A stretch of DNA of 64,000 nucleotides from Ancylobacter moscoviensis (GCF_007559435.1 NZ_VMBP01000001.1:1-64000), one strand, 5' to 3'; shown: positions 49,478 to 58,227, counted from the first letter of the stretch. Numbers and translations are program-made. The notes: generated from the sequence alone by a model not told the origin.

Positions 49478-50005
49478 TCAATCGCGCGCGGCGGCGCCCC
49501 ACATGGCGACCACGGTCAGCGCGGCGGCGATGAAGGCGTTGTAGCCCGCCAGCGACAGGCCGAAGAGCCGCCACGGCGCCTCGTCGCAGCGCACCACGCG
49601 CGCCTGCTGGAGCTGGGAGAGCAGGTCGCCGGACTGCAGCGCCGGGCCGGCGCCGGAGCAGGCGGTCGGCCCCGCCCACAGCCCCCATTCGACGCCGGAA
49701 TGATAGATGGCGAGGAACGTCCCGAGCGCCATCAGCATGCCGGCAAGGCCGAGCGCGACGCGCGCCAGCCCGGCCCGTCCACCGGCCGCCGCCAGCACGC
49801 CGAGCAGCGCGACCGGCACGCCGACATAATAGGGAATGCGCTGTTCGAGGCAGAGCGGGCACGGGGCGAGCCCGACCACGAGCTGGAAATACCAGGCCCC
49901 CGCCAGCGTGCCGGCACCCATCACCGCGACGATGAGCCCCGCCGTGACCAGCCGGTTGCGCACCGCGGACGAGGGAGGGGAAATGGCGGACGGCGTATTG
50001 GTCAT
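49478..50005 (-). CDS. dsbB: Disulfide bond formation protein B
   Basis: A 175-residue inner-membrane protein with four helices. The quinone-side pair is C49/C52 in PCPLCLEQR, and the DsbA-side pair is C116 and C140. It reoxidises periplasmic DsbA and passes electrons to ubiquinone. Length and cysteine spacing fit the alphaproteobacterial DsbB group. It is followed by a repeat pair and preceded by the esterase gene on the same strand. Confidence 0.9.
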   Translation of the reverse strand: MTNTPSAISPPSSAVRNRLVTAGLIVAVMGAGTLAGAWYFQLVVGLAPCPLCLEQRIPYYVGVPVALLGVLAAAGGRAGLARVALGLAGMLMALGTFLAIYHSGVEWGLWAGPTACSGAGPALQSGDLLSQLQQARVVRCDEAPWRLFGLSLAGYNAFIAAALTVVAMWGAAARD

Positions 50006-50119
50006 GGCGGGCCCCGGTCTGGAACGTTCGCGCTACAACTAGCCGCTGCCGGCTTCGGCGCAAATGACGAAGATCATCACGTGTGAGCCATCTCCGGCCG
50101 GGCGCCGTCCCGGCAGCCG

Positions 50120-50947
50120 TCAGTCGGCCAGCGCGAAGCGCAGCGCCCGCGCCATCGCCGCCGGCAGGATGGAGGCGTGGTCCTCGCCCGCCATCAGCTC
50201 GAAGCACACCTGCGCTCCCGGCCCCAGTTCCTTCGCCGCCCGCGCGGAATAATCCCGTGCCCGGTCCACCATCGCCCGGCGCGCCCGGCGCGCCGCCATC
50301 TCGCCGGCCTCCGGCCGCGCCGCCTGCCAGGGCGAGAGCGCTTGTTCCCATTCGCCGACCATCACCGCGAGACGGGGCGGCGCCGCACGTTCCGCCGCGA
50401 GCCCGGCGACCAGCCGCGCCTCGTCCCACCAGATGGACGGGCTGACCGCGACGTAGTTGCGGAAGGCATGGCCGTCGCGCGCCATCACGTCGAGCGTGAA
50501 CCAGCCAGCCAGCGAATGGCCGAACAGCGTGTATCGCGCCGGATCGACCGGCAACTCGCGCGCGATGCGCAGCTTCAGCGTGTCCTCGATGAAGGCGAGG
50601 AAGGCGTCGCGCCCGCCGGTCGCCCGCTCGCCGCCCCGTCCGCCCTCGGCCCCCGGCCCGGCCGTGTAGTCGAAGCTGCGGCGGGCGCGATGGTCCTCGC
50701 CCTCGGGATAGCCGATGCCGACGATCACCGCCTCGCCGATGCCGGTCGCCTGCGGACGCACCGCGCCGCGCCGCATCACCTCGGTGAAGGTGGCGAAGCC
50801 CGCATTGGCGTCGAGCATGACGACGACCGGAAAGCCCGCCGCCGGCGCCGCCCCGCGCGGCCGGGCGAGGAAGATCCGCCACGCCTTCCCCCCGCCCTCC
50901 GGCGCAAGGTCGAACCATTCGGCATCGGGCAGTGTGACGGGGTTCAT
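50120..50947 (-). CDS. IroE-like siderophore esterase
   Basis: A 275-residue alpha/beta-hydrolase of the IroE/Fes-related esterase D group: VVVMLDANAGFATFTEV at the start, GIGYP, nucleophile S145 in FGHSLAGWF, and H257 in AGEDHASIL. There is no signal peptide, so it is cytoplasmic. Beside a predicted enterobactin-type biosynthesis and uptake locus, it probably opens the trilactone backbone of the ferric siderophore to release iron. It is divergent from the fep permease across 285 bp containing a repeat pair and a candidate operator. Confidence 0.8.
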   Translation of the reverse strand: MNPVTLPDAEWFDLAPEGGGKAWRIFLARPRGAAPAAGFPVVVMLDANAGFATFTEVMRRGAVRPQATGIGEAVIVGIGYPEGEDHRARRSFDYTAGPGAEGGRGGERATGGRDAFLAFIEDTLKLRIARELPVDPARYTLFGHSLAGWFTLDVMARDGHAFRNYVAVSPSIWWDEARLVAGLAAERAAPPRLAVMVGEWEQALSPWQAARPEAGEMAARRARRAMVDRARDYSARAAKELGPGAQVCFELMAGEDHASILPAAMARALRFALAD

Positions 50948-51009
50948 CGGCTCGGGTCGCGCTGGGAGACGGAAGCTTCGGGCGGATCGACAGCAAACAG
51001 ACGCACGTC

Positions 51010-51096
51010 ATGGCCGGGCTCGTCCCGGCCATCCACGTCTTTGCCCCAATACCACGCCGCCGCCAAGGCGTGGATGCCCGGGACACGCCCGGGCAT
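51010..51096. repeat. REP-like palindrome pair (head to head)
   Basis: Stem 51010-51032 (ATGGCCGGG/CCCGGCCAT, loop CTCGT) and inverted stem 51074-51096 (ATGCCCGGG/CCCGGGCAT, loop ACACG) with GTC and CCACG flanks, separated by 41 bp. Between them CCACGCC and GGCGTGG (51052-51073) can form a third hairpin. Same architecture as 49384-49466. It occupies the divergent esterase/permease promoter gap. Confidence 0.85.
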
Positions 51097-51169
51097 GACG
51101 GTGTTGATGCAGCTGCGGACCAAAGGACCGCAGCCGGACAGGAGACGTCCGCCAAAATGGAACCGCTCT

Positions 51170-51182
51170 AAGGAATTTCCTT
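51170..51182. promoter_or_regulatory. Palindrome upstream of the siderophore permease, candidate iron operator
   Basis: AAGGAA-T-TTCCTT is a perfect 13-bp palindrome 50 bp before the permease start and on the permease side of the repeat pair. A 6-bp hairpin GACCCC/GGGGTC (51199-51216) follows in the leader. Iron control by Fur, Irr or RirA would be expected here, but the palindrome is not an exact match to their consensus sites. Confidence 0.35.
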
Positions 51183-51232
51183 TCCGTGGCAGGAACTTGA
51201 CCCCTCCTCCGGGGTCATGCAGAACCCTTGTC

Positions 51233-52288
51233 ATGAGCGAGCTTTCCCCACACGCGCAAGAACTCGCCGCCTATGCGCGGCTGGTGCGTCGGCGGGTCGC
51301 CATCGTCGCCGGGCTCGGCGCCCTCATGCTGGTGGCGCTGCTCTTCGACATCGCCACCGGTCCCTCAAACCTGCCGCTCGGCGACGTCGTCACCGGCATC
51401 CTCCACCCCGCCGCCCTCGACGCCCCCGCCCGCGTCATCATCTGGGACGTGCGCCTGCCCTATGCGCTGATGGCGGTGCTGGTCGGCGCCGCGCTGGCGC
51501 TCGCCGGGGCGGAGATGCAGACCATCCTCAACAACCCGCTGGCGAGCCCCTTCACGCTCGGCGTCTCCTCCGCCGCCTCCTTCGGCGCGGCGCTGGCACT
51601 GGTGCTCGGGGTGGGGCTGCCGCTGCTGCCGGCGGACTGGAACCTGCCGGCCTTCGCCTTCCTCTTCGCCTTCGGCTCGGTGCTGCTGCTGCAGTCGCTG
51701 GCCGGCCTGCGCGGCACCGGGGTGGAGACGCTGGTGCTGTTCGGCATCGCGCTGGTCTTCACCTTCAACGCGCTGGTGGCGCTGGTGCAGTTCGTCGCCA
51801 GCCAGGAGGCGCTGCAGCAGCTGGTCTTCTGGAGCATGGGCAGCCTGTCGCGGGCGAGCTGGGGCAAGCTCGGCGTGCTCGGCCTCGTCACGCTCGCCGT
51901 GGTGCCCTTCTCGCTCAAGGCCTCCTGGCGGATGACGGCGCTGCGCCTCGGCGAGGACCGGGCCCGCTCCTTCGGCATCTCGGTGGCGCGGCTGCGCTTC
52001 TTCTCGCTGCTGCGGGTGAGCCTGCTGGCGGCGACCTCCGTCGCCTTCGTCGGCACCATCGGCTTCATCGGGCTGGTGGCCCCGCACATCGCCCGCCTGC
52101 TGGTCGGAGAGGATCACCGCTTCTTCCTGCCGGCCTCGATGCTGGCCGGCGCGGTGATCATGTCGCTCGCCTCGGTGGCGTCGAAGACCCTCGTGCCCGG
52201 CGCGCTGCTGCCGGTGGGCATCGTCACCGCGCTGATCGGCGTGCCCTTCTTCATGGCCCTCATCTTCTCCCGGCGGGAGCGGCTGTGA
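51233..52288 (+). CDS. Iron-siderophore ABC transporter permease (FecCD family)
   Basis: A 351-residue permease with about nine or ten membrane segments. VRLPYALMAVLVGAALALAGAEMQTILNNPLASPFTLGVSSAASFGAA is the FecCD hallmark, and GTIGFIGLVAPHIARLLVGEDHR is the loop that contacts the ATPase. It moves ferric siderophore across the inner membrane. Only one permease gene is present; enterobactin systems normally have two (FepD, FepG), so it may act as a homodimer like BtuC. The stop overlaps the ATPase start by one base. No strong ribosome-binding site precedes the ATG. Confidence 0.92.
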   Translation: MSELSPHAQELAAYARLVRRRVAIVAGLGALMLVALLFDIATGPSNLPLGDVVTGILHPAALDAPARVIIWDVRLPYALMAVLVGAALALAGAEMQTILNNPLASPFTLGVSSAASFGAALALVLGVGLPLLPADWNLPAFAFLFAFGSVLLLQSLAGLRGTGVETLVLFGIALVFTFNALVALVQFVASQEALQQLVFWSMGSLSRASWGKLGVLGLVTLAVVPFSLKASWRMTALRLGEDRARSFGISVARLRFFSLLRVSLLAATSVAFVGTIGFIGLVAPHIARLLVGEDHRFFLPASMLAGAVIMSLASVASKTLVPGALLPVGIVTALIGVPFFMALIFSRRERL

Positions 52289-53085
52289 TGCAAGGAACTG
52301 GTGAAACCTTGCCGCAGCTCCACATCGGCGGGCTCCACGTGGGCTATGGCCGCCGCCGGATCATCGAGGCGCTCGACCTCCCCGCCCTGGAAGGCGGCAC
52401 GGTGACGGCGCTGATCGGCCCCAACGCCGCCGGCAAGACCACGCTGCTGCGCGCGCTCGCCGGCCTCGTGCCGGCGAAGGGCTCGATCCGCCTCGACGAC
52501 GTCGAGCTCACCGGCCTCTCGGTCGCCGGCCATGCCCGCCACGTCACCTACATGCCGCAGGCGCTGCCCCAGCGCGTAGCGCTCACCGTGTTCGAGGCGA
52601 CGCTCTCGGCGCTGATGTCCTCGCGCGGCGGCGCGCTGTCGACGGCCGACGCCCATGCCCGCGCGCTCGACGCGCTGGCGCGGCTCGGCATCTCCGATCT
52701 CGCCATGCGCGGCCTCGACGAGCTGTCCGGCGGCCAGCGCCAGCTCGCCAGCCTCGCCCAGTCCATCGTGCGCGAGCCGGCCGTGCTGCTGCTGGACGAG
52801 CCGACCAGCGCGCTCGACATCCATCACCAGCTGCGCGTCATGCAGCTCGTCGCCGAGCTGGCGCGCGAGCGTTCGATCATCGTCGTCATCGTGCTGCACG
52901 ACATCGCCCAGGCCGCCCGCTACGCCCAGCGCGTCGTCGTCCTGCAGAACGGCGCCGTCGCCGCCGACGGTACGCCGGAGGCGGCCATCACCCCGGAGAC
53001 GCTGGCCCGCGTCTACCGGGTGGAGGCCCGCGTCGAGCGCTGCTCGCACGGCTTCCTGCAGGTGATCGTGGATCGCGCGGTGTAG
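52288..53085 (+). CDS. Iron-siderophore ABC transporter ATPase
   Basis: A 265-residue ABC ATPase: Walker A GPNAAGKTT (about residues 44-52), signature LSGGQRQLASLAQ, Walker B VLLLDEPTSALD and switch His in VLHDIAQAARYA. It energises the FecCD permease (FepC/FhuC role). Start ATG 52288 overlaps the permease stop (TGATG). It converges on entA; a repeat and a strong hairpin separate the two. Confidence 0.92.
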   Translation: MQGTGETLPQLHIGGLHVGYGRRRIIEALDLPALEGGTVTALIGPNAAGKTTLLRALAGLVPAKGSIRLDDVELTGLSVAGHARHVTYMPQALPQRVALTVFEATLSALMSSRGGALSTADAHARALDALARLGISDLAMRGLDELSGGQRQLASLAQSIVREPAVLLLDEPTSALDIHHQLRVMQLVAELARERSIIVVIVLHDIAQAARYAQRVVVLQNGAVAADGTPEAAITPETLARVYRVEARVERCSHGFLQVIVDRAV

Positions 53086-53110
53086 GTTCAGTACAGCGCG
53101 CCTGGATGGG

Positions 53111-53153
53111 CATCCTTCGAGGCCCGGCAAAACGCCGGGCACCTCGGGATGAC
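53111..53153. repeat. Second-type intergenic palindrome
   Basis: CATCC-TTCGAGG-CCCGGC and GCCGGG-CACCTCGG-GATG pair imperfectly around AAAAC, giving a long hairpin. This is a different family from the GTCAT...CCACG elements and resembles the CATCCTTCGAGG-type palindromes frequent in Hyphomicrobiales genomes. Confidence 0.6.
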
Positions 53154-53187
53154 GGCGCTCGAGAAAACCCTGTCAGCCCTCTTCTTC

Positions 53188-53210
53188 CCCTCTCCCCGAC
53201 GGGGAGAGGG
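53188..53210. terminator. Bidirectional terminator-like hairpin between fep ATPase and entA
   Basis: A perfect 10-bp stem CCCTCTCCCC / GGGGAGAGGG with loop GAC, ending 4 bp before the entA stop codon. It separates the convergent uptake and biosynthesis operons; there is no U-run in either direction. Confidence 0.55.
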
Positions 53211-53214
53211 CCGA

Positions 53215-53991
53215 TCACCCCCGCAACGTCGCGCCGCCGTCGATATAGAGGTCGGCCATGGTGACGTGGCCGGCCCGGTCGGACAGCAGGAACACCACCG
53301 CGTCGGCGATGTCGTCGGGTGTCGCCAGCTTGGCCAGCGGGATGCCCGCCTTGAAGGTCTCCGGCGAGCCGGCGATCACCCTTGCCGCGCCGTTCCCGTC
53401 CGCCCACATGCCGGTCTGCATGGGCGTCAGCGTCGAGCCCGGGGCGACGATGTTGCAGCGTATGCCGAGCGGCGCCAGCTCCAGCCCGAGGCAGCGGGTG
53501 AACATGGTCGCCGCCGCCTTGGAGGCCGCATAGGCCGACATGGCGTGGCGCGGAATGCCCGCCGCGTTGGAGCTCACCGTCACCATGGCGCCGCGCTTGC
53601 GTGCCTGCATCGCCCGCGCCACCGCGCGGCTCACCCGGAAGACGCCGGCGGCGTTGATGTCGAACACCCGCTCCCACTCGGCGTCGGAGAGCCCCACCAC
53701 CGGCTCGTAGGAGAGCACGCCGGCGACATTGGCGAGCAGGTCGATCGGCCCCACCTCGCGCTCGACGTGCCCCACCAGAGCGTCGACCGCCTCGGTCGAG
53801 CGCACGTCGAGAAGGGCCGGGACGACGGCATCGCCGAGTTCCGCGGCGAGCGCGCTCACGCCCGCCTCCGCCACGTCGCCGGCCACCACCCGCACGCCCT
53901 CGGCGTGGAGCTGGCGCACCACCGCGGCGCCGATGCCGCCCGCGGCTCCCGTCACCAGCGCAACCTTGCCGCTCAGACCGCTGTCGCGCAT
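53215..53991 (-). CDS. entA: 2,3-dihydro-2,3-dihydroxybenzoate dehydrogenase
   Basis: A 258-residue short-chain dehydrogenase: NAD-binding [11 protein letters not shown] near residue 15, LANVAGVL, catalytic Ser in TVSSNAAG and Y-x3-K in YAASKAAA. In this operon it makes 2,3-dihydroxybenzoate from the dihydro compound, the third step from chorismate. The family-typical [14 protein letters not shown] block is as in EntA/DhbA. The ATG at 53991 lies 19 bp inside the end of entF, so translation is coupled. Last gene of the biosynthetic run. Confidence 0.92.
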   Translation of the reverse strand: MRDSGLSGKVALVTGAAGGIGAAVVRQLHAEGVRVVAGDVAEAGVSALAAELGDAVVPALLDVRSTEAVDALVGHVEREVGPIDLLANVAGVLSYEPVVGLSDAEWERVFDINAAGVFRVSRAVARAMQARKRGAMVTVSSNAAGIPRHAMSAYAASKAAATMFTRCLGLELAPLGIRCNIVAPGSTLTPMQTGMWADGNGAARVIAGSPETFKAGIPLAKLATPDDIADAVVFLLSDRAGHVTMADLYIDGGATLRG

Positions 53992-56900
53992 GTCGCGTCT
54001 TCCTTCCTGTCGGCGTCGTCGAGCAGGCCCGAGACGACCGGCGCGATGAGCGCCGTCGCCTCCGGCCCGGTAAGATAGGCGTGCAGCGCCGGCACCTCGA
54101 CCACCTCGACGCGCCCCGCATAGGGCCGCCACTGCTCGGGCGTCAGGTCGCGCCCCTGATGGTCCAGCGCCGCGCGGAAATGGGTGAGCGTGCCGTCAAA
54201 GCGCCGGTGGAAATGCCCGCGCACCAGCCGGTTGTTGCCGGCCACCACCCGCACCACGCCGTCGAGCACGGCAGCCGGCAGCCGGCCGAGCGGGCTGTCG
54301 GAGGCGCGCAGGAAGGCGAGCACGGAGGCCCGGTTCAGCGCCAGCGCCGGCAGCCGGTCGGGGTCGTGGCCGGCAATGGCGAGCAGCGCCTTCAGCGCGC
54401 CGTCCTCGCCGGGGTCCGGCTCGCCCCGCCAGACGTCGGCGGGGTAGGAATCCAGCATCGCCACCACCCCGACCGCCGCGCCGAGCTCGCGCAGGCGCAC
54501 CGCCATCGCCTGCGCGATGATGCCGCCGACCGACCAGCCGAGAAGGTGATAGGGGCCGTGCGGGCGCACCGCCCGGATGCGCTCCACATAGTCGGCGGCC
54601 AGCGCCTCCAGGCTTTCCGGCGTCGCGATATTGGGCGCCAGTGCCGGCGCCTGCAGGCCGTGGACCGTGCGCCGGGGATCCAGCGCCCGCGCCAGCCGTC
54701 CGTAGCACCAGGAGATGCCGCCCGCCGGATGGATGACGAAGAGCGGGGGCCGCGAAACATCGCCCTCCGCCAGCGTGACAAGCGGCCCGAGGCCGGCATC
54801 GCCGGCCCCCTCCTCGGCGTCGATCAGCCGGGCGAAGCCGGCCAGCGTTGGCTGGGCGAAAAGCGCCCCGAGCCCGGGGTCGCGACCCCATTCCTCGCGC
54901 ACCCGCAGCAGCAGCGCGACCGCCGCCAGCGAATCCCCGCCGAGGGAGAAAAAATCGTCCTCGGCGAAGACCGGCGAGGCGAGGCCGAGCTGCTCGGCGA
55001 ACAGTGCGGCGAGCCGCGTCTCGGTCGGCGTCTGCGGCACGCGCGCGCCGGTGCCGGAAAAATCCGGTGCCGGCAGGGCGGCGCGGTCGAGCTTGCCATT
55101 GGCGTTCACCGGCAGCGCGTCGAGCATGACGAAGGCCGCCGGCACCATGTAGTCCGGGACGCGCGCGGCCACATGCGCCTTCAGCGCGGAAAGGTCGGCG
55201 CCCGGCTCGGGCACGACATAGGCGACGATGCGCTTGGCTCCCCCATCCTCGCGCGCGAGGATGCCCGCCTGCCGCACGAGGCCGGAGGACATAACAGCCG
55301 CCTCGATCTCGCCCAGCTCGATGCGCAGGCCGCGGATCTTCACCTGATGGTCGGAGCGGCCGAGGAACACCACCGCCCCGTCCGGTCGCCACAAAGCGAG
55401 GTCGCCCGTCGCATAGATGCGCTCGCCCGGCCGGAAGGGATCGGGAAGGAAGCGCTCGGCGGTCAGGTCCGCCCGGCCAAGATAGCCGCGCGCGAGCTGC
55501 ACCCCGCCGAGATGGAGATGGCCGGGCACGCCCGGCGGCTGCGGCCGGTTCCGCTCGTCGAGCACATAGAGCCGCGTGTTCCACACCGGGAATCCGATCG
55601 GCACCGGCAGCGAGCGGTCCCCCTCGCCCGCCGGCCAGTAGCTCACATCCACCGCCGCCTCGGTCGGCCCGTAAAGATTGTGCAGCTCGGCCGTGAGGGT
55701 GCGGTGGAAGCGGTCGCGCAGGTCCGCCGGCAGTTCCTCGCCCGAGCAGAAGACGCGTTTGAGCGACAGGCCCTGCACGCTCGGCTCGGCGAGGAAGGCG
55801 GCGAGCATGGACGGCACGAAATGCGCGGAGGTGATCGCCTCCTCGCGAATGATCCGCGCCAGCGCCACCGGGTCGCGATGCGCCTGCGGCGGCGCGACGA
55901 CGAGGCAGGCCCCGGTGAGCAAGGGCAGGAAGAACTCCCACACCGAGACGTCGAAGGTGGCGGGCGTCTTCTGCAGGATGCGGTCGGCGGGGGAGAAGCC
56001 GTAATGCACCCGCATCCATTCCAGCCGGTTGACGATGGCCCGGTGCTCGATCACCACGCCCTTCGGCTCGCCGGTCGAGCCGGAGGTGTAGATCACATAG
56101 GCCGCGTCTTCCGGCGCGGGACCGGCGAGCGGCGTGCCGGCAAGCGAGGCGCCCGAGGGAGACGTCGGCCAGTCGCCGGGCGTCAGCATCTCGGCCTTGC
56201 CGGCGAAGCGGGCGGCGTCCTCCGCCCGCGCCAGCACGAGGCGCGGCCCGGCCGAAGCGAGGATGCGGTCGATCCTCGCGTCGGGCTGGGCGAGATCGAG
56301 CGGGAGATAAGCGAGCCCGGCGCGCAGGATGGCGACCAGCGCCACCACCAGCTCGAAGGAGCGCGGCAGTGCGACTGCAACGATGCTACCCGTCGCATTG
56401 CTACTGTCGCTGCTACGCTTTTTGCTACTGTTTTTGCTACCCTCCCGGAGCCGCTCCGCCAGCGCCCGGCTGCGCGCATCCAGCGTCGCATAATCCATGG
56501 TCGCGCCGGCGAAACGCAGCGCCGGCGCGTGCGGCGTCGCCCGCATCCGCGCCTCGATCAGCGCCGCCAGCGTCGTGTCGGGCACCGGGTGATCCGTCGC
56601 GTTGAGAGCGAAGATATGCCGGTGCGCCTCCTCCGGCGTCGCCGTCGGCACCTCGGCGAGCGAGCCTTCCGCAGCGCTCGCCGCCTCGATGAAATGCTTG
56701 AGCCGCAAGGCGTTGGCCTCGACGACCTCCCGCGGATAGAGGTCGGGATTGGCGTCCACCTCCAGCCGCAGCCCGTCCGCGCCGTGCAGGCGGAAGGTGA
56801 AGGTGATGTCCTCCACCGGCCCGGTCGAGAGCACCTCCAGCCGGCTCTCCAAGCCCTCGAAGCGCGGCGTCTCGTCGAAGGGCAGCAGGTTGATCAGCGG

Positions 56901-57935
56901 CCCGTGCAGCCGCCGCTGGCCGCCGATCAGCTTCAGGTCGCGGCGCAGCTGCTCGGAGCGGTACCGGCCATGCCGCCGGGCACGGGTGAGGCTCCTCGCC
57001 ACCGAACCAAGATATTGATCTATATCGTCTTCTTGGGCATCGACGCGCAGCGGCAGCACGTTCATCAGCATCGCCGGCACCCGCGCCGCCGCGCTGCCGA
57101 GCCGCGCCATGAACGGCACGCCGAGGATCACCTCCGGCGTTCCGGCATGCCGCCGGACATAGGCGGCGGCGAGCGCGGTGACGACATCCGGCCAGGGGAT
57201 GTTCGTCCGCTCTCCTATCGCCCGCAGCCGGGCGAAGGCGTCGGCGTCGATTTCCACCGCCCGGCGATGGAAGCTCGGCGCGCTCACTGGATTACCCGCG
57301 GCGAGGCTCGCCACCTCCGGCTTGTCGGCGAACAGTTCGCGCCAGTAATCGCCGTCCTTCACCCGCTTGTCGGAGGCCCGATAAGCCGCGTCCTCGGCGA
57401 AGGCCGTGGCGATACCGGGCAGCGGCGCGCCGGCCTCTCCCCCGCGCTGGCGGGCGTTGTAGAGGTCCGCCACGCGCTGGGTGAGCAGGATCATCCCGTA
57501 GCCGTCAATGGCGAGGTGATGGATGCGCTGCTGCCAGATGAAGCGCTCCGGCCCGAGCACGAAGAGCCGCTCGGCGGCCAGCTTCTCGCGCGTCGGGTCG
57601 AGCGGGGTGGCCATGTCGCGGGCGATGTCGGCTTCCGCCGCTGCGAACGGATCGGCAGCGCCAGAAACGTCAACGATTTCCAGCATCGGACGCTGCGCGG
57701 GATCGACGACCTGCAGCGGCCCGGACGGGTCGTCGACCATGCGCAACGCCAGCGCATCCGACTCCGCCACCGCCTGCGCCAGCGCCGCCTCGAAAGCCGG
57801 CCGGTCGAGCGGGCCCCTCAGCTCGATGTATTGCCCGGTGTTGAACAGCGGGTTCGCCGGATCGAGCCGCTGCGCGTACCACAGGCCCGACTGCGCCTCG
57901 GTGAGCGGATGCGCCTCGCCGGGCCGGTCACGCAT
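53973..57935 (-). CDS. entF: Enterobactin-synthase-type NRPS (EntF-like, C-A-T-TE)
   Basis: A 1320-residue single-module NRPS, the size of EntF. Condensation domain: HHLAIDG at 139-145. Adenylation domain: YTSGSTGEPKG (616-626), FDVSVWEFF (661-669), NLYGPTE, K948. The specificity positions read D662 V663 W666 H705 F729 S731 L754 V762 D763 K948, the serine code of EntF. Carrier Ser is S1002 (LGGDSL). Thioesterase: S1135 in GWSVGG, D1162, His in ALHAY. It should join DHB to Ser and cyclise three units. Unusual: residues about 499-517 are a Ser/Lys/Asn-rich insert encoded by a 12-bp repeat. Four bases follow the carrier-protein gene. Confidence 0.94.
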   Translation of the reverse strand: MRDRPGEAHPLTEAQSGLWYAQRLDPANPLFNTGQYIELRGPLDRPAFEAALAQAVAESDALALRMVDDPSGPLQVVDPAQRPMLEIVDVSGAADPFAAAEADIARDMATPLDPTREKLAAERLFVLGPERFIWQQRIHHLAIDGYGMILLTQRVADLYNARQRGGEAGAPLPGIATAFAEDAAYRASDKRVKDGDYWRELFADKPEVASLAAGNPVSAPSFHRRAVEIDADAFARLRAIGERTNIPWPDVVTALAAAYVRRHAGTPEVILGVPFMARLGSAAARVPAMLMNVLPLRVDAQEDDIDQYLGSVARSLTRARRHGRYRSEQLRRDLKLIGGQRRLHGPLINLLPFDETPRFEGLESRLEVLSTGPVEDITFTFRLHGADGLRLEVDANPDLYPREVVEANALRLKHFIEAASAAEGSLAEVPTATPEEAHRHIFALNATDHPVPDTTLAALIEARMRATPHAPALRFAGATMDYATLDARSRALAERLREGSKNSSKKRSSDSSNATGSIVAVALPRSFELVVALVAILRAGLAYLPLDLAQPDARIDRILASAGPRLVLARAEDAARFAGKAEMLTPGDWPTSPSGASLAGTPLAGPAPEDAAYVIYTSGSTGEPKGVVIEHRAIVNRLEWMRVHYGFSPADRILQKTPATFDVSVWEFFLPLLTGACLVVAPPQAHRDPVALARIIREEAITSAHFVPSMLAAFLAEPSVQGLSLKRVFCSGEELPADLRDRFHRTLTAELHNLYGPTEAAVDVSYWPAGEGDRSLPVPIGFPVWNTRLYVLDERNRPQPPGVPGHLHLGGVQLARGYLGRADLTAERFLPDPFRPGERIYATGDLALWRPDGAVVFLGRSDHQVKIRGLRIELGEIEAAVMSSGLVRQAGILAREDGGAKRIVAYVVPEPGADLSALKAHVAARVPDYMVPAAFVMLDALPVNANGKLDRAALPAPDFSGTGARVPQTPTETRLAALFAEQLGLASPVFAEDDFFSLGGDSLAAVALLLRVREEWGRDPGLGALFAQPTLAGFARLIDAEEGAGDAGLGPLVTLAEGDVSRPPLFVIHPAGGISWCYGRLARALDPRRTVHGLQAPALAPNIATPESLEALAADYVERIRAVRPHGPYHLLGWSVGGIIAQAMAVRLRELGAAVGVVAMLDSYPADVWRGEPDPGEDGALKALLAIAGHDPDRLPALALNRASVLAFLRASDSPLGRLPAAVLDGVVRVVAGNNRLVRGHFHRRFDGTLTHFRAALDHQGRDLTPEQWRPYAGRVEVVEVPALHAYLTGPEATALIAPVVSGLLDDADRKEDATCATAV
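56385..56440 (-). repeat. In-frame 12-bp tandem repeat inside entF
   Basis: GCTAC occurs at 56385, 56400, 56412, 56424 and 56436, i.e. with 12-bp periodicity over the last four copies. On the coding strand the units read GTAGCAAAAACA, GTAGCAAAAAGC, GTAGCAGCGACA and so on, giving four-residue units starting with Ser. The tract is far more A-rich than its surroundings. It lies between adenylation core motifs A1 and A3. Confidence 0.8.
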
Positions 57936-57939
57936 GATG

Positions 57940-58227
57940 TCAGCCGCCCCGCGCGCTCTGCTTGGCGCTGACCAGTTCCCACCAGCCGTCGAGCGTCGGC
58001 TTCTCCGCAAACTCGGAGAATTCGAGGTCGAGCCCGCCTTCGCTCCAGGCCAGCACGAGGTTCATCGCCCGCATGGAATCGAGGCCGAGATCGATCAGGC
58101 TGTCCTCGCCGCCGATCTCCTCGGGGTCCTCGTGCAACATCCTTGCGATATCCGCGCGCATCTTCTCGCGCGTAACCGCCGCCGCAGGGGCGACAATGCG
58201 CTTGATGTCGCCGGGTTCGATGGCCAT
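57940..58227 (-). CDS. Stand-alone aryl carrier protein (EntB C-terminal equivalent)
   Basis: A 95-residue acyl-carrier-type protein. The phosphopantetheine site is Ser in LIDLGLDSMRAMNLV, and the sequence DIARMLHEDPEEIGGEDSLIDLGLDS is typical of aryl carrier proteins, followed by FSEFAEKPTLDGWW as in EntB/DhbB. EntE loads it with DHB and EntF takes it over. In E. coli this domain is fused to the isochorismatase; here it is a separate gene whose ATG overlaps the isochorismatase stop (ATGA). The ATG at 58227 is preferred over an in-frame ATG at 58272, inside the neighbour. Confidence 0.9.
   Translation of the reverse strand: MAIEPGDIKRIVAPAAAVTREKMRADIARMLHEDPEEIGGEDSLIDLGLDSMRAMNLVLAWSEGGLDLEFSEFAEKPTLDGWWELVSAKQSARGG

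Noticed and set aside
49384..51096. Repeated palindromes considered as a CRISPR array
   Set aside because: Copies are few, irregularly spaced, in both orientations and scattered among genes; no regular spacers or cas genes.
54081..57971. A 1296-codon open frame on the plus strand opposite entF
   Set aside because: It is a mirror of a GC-rich gene: Arg/His/Gly-rich composition, no domain, no ribosome-binding site, and entF on the other strand is unmistakable. The same holds for long frames opposite mscS (17900-21229), sucAB (26959-30210) and cysNC-cysD (4001-6526).
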